DNA of 64,000 nucleotides from Streptomyces sp. SN-593 (GTDB lineage: Bacteria > Actinomycetota > Actinomycetes > Streptomycetales > Streptomycetaceae), in the NCBI RefSeq assembly GCF_016756395.1, contig NZ_AP018365.1, positions 2,053,501 to 2,117,500 on the forward strand, in the 5' to 3' direction. The notes below the pieces were generated by a model. The model searched no databases. It saw only the letters and a program-made list of their open reading frames with translations, and was not told the origin of the DNA. A program made the translations under genes and the position numbers. Position 1 is the first letter of the stretch, and each line of letters opens with the position of its first letter. Shown piece by piece: positions 61,701 through 64,000 of the stretch.

Positions 61701-64000
61701 CGGGCGACGGCCAGGGCGCCCCAGTCACGCGCGGACCAGGATGCCGTGTGGCCGGGGTCGTGAAGAGGTGCCGGCACCAAGGCCTCGACGGCGGTGCGCT
61801 CGTCGTCCGTGAGGGAGTCCCAGACGTGGCCGAAGGCGTCGGCACCCTCCTCGTACAGCGCCTGCCCGGCGTCGAGCAGAAGCAGTGCGGCGGTTTCTGG
61901 CGGCAGGGCGCGGGTCCTGTCCAGGGCGGCGTGGTAGGCGCGGACCGCAGTAGCGAGGCTCGAGGCCTGCCGCACGACGTCGCGTTCGGCCGCGTCGGTG
62001 GCGGTGGGGCGCGGCCGGAGCGGGGCCTTGCCCTTGTCCGCGGCCCGGCCGCCGGCAGCGCTCCCGTCCGTGCCTGCCGGTCGCGGCTCGCCCGACGCCG
62101 TACGGATCTGTTCCACGCGTGTGCGCGATCCGGCTAGTGCGGGGTGGTTGGCGACGGCCTCGGCCGAGGGCGGACCCGAGACGTAGCGGCTGCCGCCGGT
62201 CCACCGGTACTGGTTGCCGGAGCGGGCCGTGCTGCGGGCGTAGACGACCAGGTCCACCCGGCCGTCGGCGGCCAGGACGTGGAAGAAGGCCGCACCACCG
62301 CTGCCGCCGTCGAGGTGAGCGTGCAGCGGCAGGTGGACGCGGCGCTGCGCGGGAGCCTCACGGACCCCCTCGCCGTGGGCGGCGACCCGGTCCAGCACAG
62401 CGCGCTGGAGCGGGGTGAAGTCCTCGGCGCGGACGCCGCCGGCGAAGTGCATCCGGCCCGACAGCCTCCAGGTGGCGGAGGACTCGGGGCGGAACGTGGC
62501 GAAGCGCTCTTCGTGTTCGGCGCGGAGTTCGGCCGCGCGCTCCTGACGAACGCCGGCGACCTGGCGCCAGGCGTGGTCGGCGGCCGTGCGCAGGGCCGCG
62601 TAGTGGTCGCCAGGGGCGGCGTCCACGGACCCCAGGAAGGCGGCGAAGTTCCGCTCGAAGGCGCCGGTGCCGAACGCCGCGTCCGCGGCACCCGCCCCGT
62701 CCGCTGGGTCGATCGCCTCGGGGTCGGGCATGTGCTGCTCGAAGAAGCCGCGGGCGGTGTACGCGTCCAGCCGGTCAGGGTGTTCGGCGACGTCCTCGGC
62801 CAGCGAGGGGTGCGCCGCCAGCAGCGGCAGCAGCTCCGGGTTGCCGGCGATCCGTCTCGCGACGTTGCCGCCGTGTGGCCCGGTCAGCAAGTCCACCATC
62901 TCCGGCGGCAGTTGGGGCCGCACCTCGGAGGGCACGGGCAGACCGGCCGACTGGTGCACACCTGCGGCCGCTCGTCCGGGTGCCGACCAGGCAGGCTGTT
63001 CCTGGGCGGCAGGTTCGGGCCCACGGGTCATAGCGGGTGTCGCGGAGTCCTGCTGGCCGGCCTGCTCGGTCTGGGTGGCGGCCCCGCCGTCCCAGTGCTT
63101 GCTTGCTTGCGACGGCGAAGTGGTGCCGGGCGCGGCGACGTCACGGCCGACGGCCTGGTCCCAGAGCACGTCGTCGGCGCCGCCGTCGAGGAGGTCGGTC
63201 AGCCGGTCGGCCCCGCTGGCGGCGGCGTGTTCCAGAAGGGTGGTGAACTCGCTTTCCCGCAAGGCGCGGTGCTGGAGTTCCGGCCGGGACACGAAGGCCG
63301 CAGCCACATCGGGGCGGGCGGAGAGCAGGGCCAGTACGCCGGGGCGGCGCAGGGCGCGTGGCAGCACCTCGGGGTCCAGGAGGCCCTGGTGGCCGGCGAT
63401 CGCGCGAGCGGCTTCCGGGTGGCGTTCGAGCGTCTTGCGCAGGCGGGAGTTGAGGTGGGTGGCCAGCTCGGGATGGTGTTCGGCGACGGTCCACACCGCG
63501 GTCCGTTCCGCGGCCTCGTCGACCAGCGATCGGTTGGCACGCAGGGCCGCCACGACCTCGGGGCGGGCTCGCAGGGTGGTCAGCAGGCGCGGATCGGCGG
63601 CGAGCACGTCGGGCAGGCCGCGCAGGCCCACCAGGGCGGCCCGCAGGCCGTCGCCCCGCTCCAGGTCGGCCAGGTCGTCGGCGAGGCCCGGGTGTTCGGC
63701 GACCAGCCGCAGAACCGTGGGCGCGATGAGCTGCCCGTGCGCCTCGGGCGGTGTGTGAGCGATCACGGTGACAAAGGCGGGTGCGGCCATCGCGACCGGC
63801 AGCACCTGTGGCGTCAAGACACTGACCATTGCCTCCGGGTGGGCGCTGAGGCGCTGCAACAGCGGGGTGTTGCCTGTCAGTTCGCGCCACTGCCAGGGAC
63901 TCGCGGCGAGATCGGGCCGGTCGGCGAGGGCGTCAGCCAGTCCCGGCACCGAGGCCAGCGCGGCCAGGGTGGCCAGATCCCGGGCCGCTCCCGCCAGACG
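46784..64000 (-). CDS. giant multidomain protein with OTU and zincin motifs (5' end outside window)
   Basis: 5,738 residues are visible and the frame is open through the right edge. The GTG at 63949 is internal. In order: helical leucine-rich-variant-like repeats (RPDLA/HPELA type, about 64000-62600); a small beta domain (62480-62160); an acidic linker; a zincin motif GAHEFGHQLGLPDEY (60728-60742 for HEFGH); then several large beta-rich modules with recurring strands such as YEIGWQVV, YELGVRAH, and VVYVVTVRR or VVYELTLQ. An OTU cysteine-protease domain at about 54990-54150 has GGGDCLFAAV (Cys codon 54962-54964) and NGHDHYQGL (His codon 54167-54169). More beta modules follow, a Val/Pro/Ala linker, and a final ~110-residue domain ending IEICPP. 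Only two cysteines occur. It may be a polymorphic toxin or giant surface protein. Giant actinobacterial proteins with a solitary C-terminal cysteine exist, but I could not check homology. Confidence 0.8.
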   Translation of the reverse strand, partial: RLAGAARDLATLAALASVPGLADALADRPDLAASPWQWRELTGNTPLLQRLSAHPEAMVSVLTPQVLPVAMAAPAFVTVIAHTPPEAHGQLIAPTVLRLVAEHPGLADDLADLERGDGLRAALVGLRGLPDVLAADPRLLTTLRARPEVVAALRANRSLVDEAAERTAVWTVAEHHPELATHLNSRLRKTLERHPEAARAIAGHQGLLDPEVLPRALRRPGVLALLSARPDVAAAFVSRPELQHRALRESEFTTLLEHAAASGADRLTDLLDGGADDVLWDQAVGRDVAAPGTTSPSQASKHWDGGAATQTEQAGQQDSATPAMTRGPEPAAQEQPAWSAPGRAAAGVHQSAGLPVPSEVRPQLPPEMVDLLTGPHGGNVARRIAGNPELLPLLAAHPSLAEDVAEHPDRLDAYTARGFFEQHMPDPEAIDPADGAGAADAAFGTGAFERNFAAFLGSVDAAPGDHYAALRTAADHAWRQVAGVRQERAAELRAEHEERFATFRPESSATWRLSGRMHFAGGVRAEDFTPLQRAVLDRVAAHGEGVREAPAQRRVHLPLHAHLDGGSGGAAFFHVLAADGRVDLVVYARSTARSGNQYRWTGGSRYVSGPPSAEAVANHPALAGSRTRVEQIRTASGEPRPAGTDGSAAGGRAADKGKAPLRPRPTATDAAERDVVRQASSLATAVRAYHAALDRTRALPPETAALLLLDAGQALYEEGADAFGHVWDSLTDDERTAVEALVPAPLHDPGHTASWSARDWGALAVARGAGGDALATAVAGRTPYDRARSSTVALPPRSGSTSLGEDSQQGPSAQLHSTGGPAAGEGGGTAADTESAARAALPPAAGNSDARTPRRGSEPGSAPNAVGQALPGGEPMAAEDGGTAVRDIRPETAEPTAASHTDEADPAGPADSGEPPIGRTPDGVARAVAAGVRRTAGDDWWRAREAAGDAVRRTPVWPDINRRTPNLDGKIESTVVSGAFRVRRFEHDGTTYTDVEVRAALTPAGELTDSQLASFWERLSADIESVFNAPGHRLSNGDSLHVTPVRVSSGRGAGDWSLEVYDPASGARASHHRLPVALVPGSGLGAHEFGHQLGLPDEYQQGGAAATQGLDVPGSIMGRFGRPVDPEAAATHAAEAADTGARPTALTGDGLAPAGLRDRHIQRLERSIGELPVAVPVSVPRTDAGTPAVTVQEEQAPVATGPVQTAATAATEVSADAPSSSAVALFGTRRDGALGLTFVAPAPESTVDWLRQQVGRVLDGDAAPDPGLHAALAKVLTGRLLSAERTRLLSRSGLVLRVTYKKRVHAVSLRLSARLTGPADPGMDVMPDGGPPVTNQRWTFSIAEVDDIVGKGGLRPGSLTYSHNFDVGGPLRDVGVSLQPNFVHNQASSAVTLGRTVQSMMIMRNRERTFPFSYQPLWELRPGDTAEELLDGRVPPDADWTAAVGQAPDDLVVWFPKYLVDEKTLPVPDAQDPKTVPAPIARLRDDIPLYGVLDIPHQDRLLADVAASFAEHLTDLSDTSRDALLNFLDEGNFRAAVPQAWGGSVPSPTLFTKSGRVIGHLRISVDFDPDTTIVGPTTQNGAMESYVLRSVKMQGSSTVKNALGIDVRVPLDLAGAPHPVTDVAGIGGIVTLQVGVGRHSARTLTGGGSARIGRSLRTATRQFQVEARATLQVALVRPHGPVVLPAPNTPLADAARRYPFVLRVPSLDALGHAPTETRYLPAHLSELRSLGVSTTPLAVDGTETLFGSLEAYLERAGFLPSHSFGVAHRLGLQGNTTDTSLLANQSTLDKVRATLSRRSQADEMIEGGVQFVFHQPTSSGVRQISATLSAERRWTAGAQGGVEHQRTVPDFQTLNYAGATSSGDGQASTTPWAVSAGVSGGVTNPLDSEHVTQPLRSIVGGVVYNRAETDTTGASSGTGHESYALSPTADGLQLFRIPVAYRMDFTDTDGAAPPAAVADGWMRVAVPTFRTTKEAPAANDRLAPVVTRAVTPEDTAALQLPGAGRTYDRGVLRLPETVWLDRVEGSKEIRAAVSSLLDGMEREAAAAAAAAAAAPLPRIPGAFPADDEDAADLEAQAGDDAIALAPAPGQGRAATAGADDGAAAGVPRQQDGTGDAHGAATRRPETGQGWAVTGKVARFLAKWSGVAGTWSFVRQAVAGEPSSHVESATEQVHRSALSPHHLLGYAGRIFRDTYVVEGGGTAGAAVGTDVVVEVRGYLTKVRALEQPPALDTERWLQSADMAMNSRSTAGGVAGNIEVAGQYGGEHGSFRPSGGAKLAGAKAESSTVNDNTGAFRVTTEDTTKVHRFVATVVYVVTVRRGVANFLWRLLRTGPGLERTRVVEVPDGAEFLLVDNDLRNHPDLRDIAGLPDPAPAEPLDRALPLWYRDGGGNMSAGAVTEVHLTGGRDALLNVVRAAVERQAPGATIPGHNTYAPYVLTRLSEHTTTLGLRTLANAGPKGHIAFHFVYASTFGPREVEVSFVARPAPDVDLDAVRGRRADAASGLDNVFGRSSGHGAGLRKPGATKVSTTKTRDIQLDFVPAGQIGTGGITPAVRVDASREVSESRTSSREDRTWMRTANSVEFNGVRYEIGWQVVTRPLREVSLAGLLGLLQPRGRAATGIGPSGMDPNLLVKPLYADSGRETADVSLRFQADEAPVAAEAPEQASLVVVPALHTEDPTTAIAAVPPDLGDMLAGPRWAPSRPFQLYRFGGMDQLARALRAVDHTVNGKLSAPTNQSDEGKLLRLTKLVANNRLTRLEPAHVAPFLGGPGGEGTSIRVSLYAARPETASRDVAIDRIEISSDGASIQADKTTTSSLALGGGGGDANNYFGPTMPVLGGSEDRGGSATESSQRRDLLRFGTPKEGKDGSGLRGHRVRAVGVVEVRGPDGVRWVVGDVLLRTTETPPPLPPALAPAQAPPPAQAAVAAEPVAEPSAAPAPATSPGVDAEAANTADDWEPGKTAETARTAESTSTAEATAVAVSEPVGRGNDDTAVTTARKAPEPSLLDVPGGGDCLFAAVLASVARQAPGVLAADLDAAGLRARAAAWYGSAAAAGLRAEHRDRNPFETLAHDIGSDQGTLLRLLRLPRSPALDDTTAARIRARAELRQYRARLAELAGTSLDRELLSGLPGTALPSLLPGFRPDPAAAAEEVGRQTSLAQAAMLRSILLSRLNDPAESRATDELWEQLRGDYGQLPSESFSSRAAVARAGHDGMVQDALRDRAMWVTPFYDEVPQVLARALDLDLVIVRPDGAGGTLTQRLDPDAAGPTVHIFYNGHDHYQGLSAPVEAGGAEAAPVASVEPVGSVAEPAELAEAADQDVREWLGELVRRHGADEPFTRRLVAHLSAGTIARLAPALAVVDGPPRGSVSRGEHTPTAPLEPGGGRAPSWYARGAGAEPAPAAVGEAEPVMSSVPESTVESSRAEPEPGSGANTDVGESAHQGLADSLRTEQELQARTAGGAGGSGAAERRGRAAPGSRAAGKQAVEADSLAVEEEWPLSGPAPVEAVSHVRGSDAERAAVAAELTAEDLRDSPAGFSLDRVRQVLTAPGEPSSEIRAVAARVAWRLWGEASAGFGEDTWQHAADLVLPLELHRVFADIRYAARPFREAVREVAERLAADGAPAGRLAADRARQRLGLPLRVRGGAPRAVAAQQAAAAGEGREIGPVAGPAQPAAPVVDGPVGAGVVVPVVDDPVAVVVVGADADDLGGVRVPWYTRHGMLGETEVVDVPAWTDVQAAVAADGVVTGLDFADASPAVREAVRRNLLDLLTERGTRPGGANDPTKAWHDILLRGRLFVADGRLVWLRPVLDGASAVPARTADDGPVRAYNVSFNSTSAGHVRASARENAADLVLFTAINVASSAASVAVLGLPQVMGSFGRVKTAGARRNVVSGRKLFVGETNDFTVGLRMRVFVDGDELAPVAGAPVVARGLTLRFPAELSGSTEPAPGPAPAPLRNREPGDQGRTHQRFRRAGEVLHAIDMTPIVADLQRELRVHGRVEAEQARKVVEQTQRTLNEKTSRNRAHWQLTSGDTSAGIRSRGPFLKAFFGPIRVRVTVDSAQFLQVAPDVAVREDLGAGLAATSGRGGESGLSVVAGVNAAGVVAPSLGADPQAKGIAPLAGVTWAAARGWGHALSSQAFGHAIINTTEDQARYRTRLRVEVEWPSRTHPTLGTVTSSTEAELAIPWRDGRGAEDFETSVLGHVASPYVRDVLAGAAAAQGHDAAGPVAWPVPVAAQPYVRALLSASGLPKRRDPVRPAVLDPRHRYVPHAKETVWLAARNGVGFAVGTALPGAELVEDHFRARLEELSRPPGNMLYRAFNQITRLHRPARGRAGADSKLSTAFGRPALEGNFPAVLSGVKQEVKYAGRRYELGVRAHLTEHLDYRFHSAKVNARAAFAEVVTGSRSSKWSVTLGGGGGVRLDLGFLARLQVGGFRLFGRYGRGTGDSFETVAKAYRRTETDGTVHEHVYNVVYELTLQPLAGGPAETWYVHQDGSLVAQVVIPDEHVPGTPPTAEEIAHTGETTVVGALPGDRRFDLSGGVSGLYPAFQAMPGLTRAAADVYAELNGIEGTMDEGIAWLPRQILNATGPDELAAFFGHMTDGWGRDVELPEHDGWKNVMVLRVHALEPRRLAEEPGEVEIEQYAQSVKRHVRKRHTAITGGMRAEAGPQFRLGSDQGGDAEIVDPQAGPDGEVPTHATDGAQVPGGRVAFFLNSQYEYERSSSHDVSEGAIDISRATYGGAPSLHGTDPVFTVTMVRRKGRKTESLTKYVRVSGALDVLVPERLLEDITPNAAAAPVAAAVPGGPAPAVGRADPADVAGVPSVVLPADVAAAPAAPAAAQARGYAAGRIPVTSVFVERLQADVLDAVRQRLRARGLLPRTAADGGAADTFEPVSRALRALFRPDALKSHSGALFDTGVWTWIPVSFFAGGTRYLYVNVRIEEVDAADSQRFRDDVDLTLRGESADEQKEGREAKHQAGFGSVVTSRGGEHTEESDQQAHGGLDASAGWSASFSRGSENARETVVIHRANTRGGAVEFEHNVRFRVEIGETRELPSYAKVVGFPARVVELAAGAIAGAFGREDELTAFWHTLRPWVWHDDGAGQEVPGRIRLLAPRYLTVDAPQAAADPAVPVFSRQYGRSSQWRDAVPPPALSDDLLENLHPWDVSAAAAVQRWAKVAAVGAVRETRLDVGAPWDVPGLDFSTTGGLGYLHRTSHSMIRPRIAELLGHRYTVKAGDREVTVGFELSGGVEYAPSAADVRHKARHYQQVDEKTEGQVTRERGWFLGIGPEGGGGVGDNAMLGRIPIDRFSANAEKDSAALGQTEENNKESNRGFRYYRFDVRVVISPAHRPARQLTVDVPDGLVAMLPLGPDGEPVADLVGRNRALFRAAAVPAVPVPVPMPVPGAAAPDAAAVVAPAPPVPNVAAAEVVADGPQVAQAAADVVGEQLAEPAAARLAAPAPVVEPVPAPVAEAVPVPVDGDLPVPAVAGQPEAEAVPAPEAEAEAEAAPRAVPLAVPARRAEPAPVQVPAPAPVPRTPPARPVLGGLNLDVVPVGAVTAVASDVASVKAPAEAARTERTAPAGPAVQARPGVADPGPVRAGTAPVAEPSPTVPVVPEGVRSLLVSPRLVPFRFDLGGLSGGPSAAELDGLRSGLERGDTAEVEAGAARYGARVATEIEARWQAEGLHPSRVALDIGVADPAQLTVAVIVARTVAETLRHRVNVIVADMRPIEICPPVGGPR

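Noticed and set aside
60086-62137. 683-codon plus-strand frame
   Set aside because: Antisense shadow of the giant protein across its zincin region; no recognisable family.

Overview
The window is high-GC DNA with GTG/TTG starts, tightly overlapping genes and strong G/C third-position bias. It looks like a Streptomyces or close relative. Its centre is an actinobacterial type VII (ESX/WXG100) secretion locus. The core machine is present: two EccC ATPases, one EccD, one EccB and an EccA-like AAA protein fused to a beta-helix. Around it are WXG100 substrates and many large accessory proteins of unknown function. No mycosin protease (MycP) and no recognisable EccE are visible.

Layout. (1) 1-1497, minus: the first part of a large CpnT-like secreted effector with a WXG100-like N-terminus, running off the left edge. 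(2) 1843-8628: a polar amino-acid (glutamate-type) ABC transporter operon on the minus strand, a class II glutamine amidotransferase overlapping a Cds1-like PLP enzyme, and a divergent LysR regulator. (3) 9073-28702, plus: a LuxR/NarL-like regulator, eccC, eccD, eccB, a 1084-aa protein with an ART-like C-terminus, the beta-helix/AAA protein, a WXG100 pair, a small protein with a Ser-Gly tail, and a 1104-aa WXG-type protein with near-identical 85-aa repeats. A YbaB/EbfC gene follows at 28986. (4) 29526-33597, minus: a single-pass protein with a B-lectin domain and a paralogue of the 1084-aa protein. (5) 34094-36890: an intact WXG100 gene followed by the wreck of a CpnT-like effector gene, a DUF6461-like fragment and at least four decayed IS fragments. 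(6) 37291-64000, minus: a single-pass protein with two ChW-like repeats, a third paralogue of the ART-like family, a second full-length eccC, a second YbaB-like gene, and a giant ORF of more than 5,700 residues. The giant protein carries an OTU-type protease motif and a zinc-metalloprotease motif, and its N-terminus lies beyond the right edge.

How it may fit together (inference). EccB/EccC/EccD form the inner-membrane channel and the AAA protein acts as cytosolic assembly or disassembly ATPase. The WXG100 proteins and WXG-headed large proteins are the cargo. Two single-pass proteins with different C-terminal binding modules may anchor cargo or envelope parts outside the membrane. The three tandem alpha/beta-repeat proteins and the giant protein are the least understood parts and the best candidates for undescribed biology. 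The second eccC next to the giant gene suggests a dedicated coupling ATPase for that cargo. The transporter block at the left is probably unrelated housekeeping.
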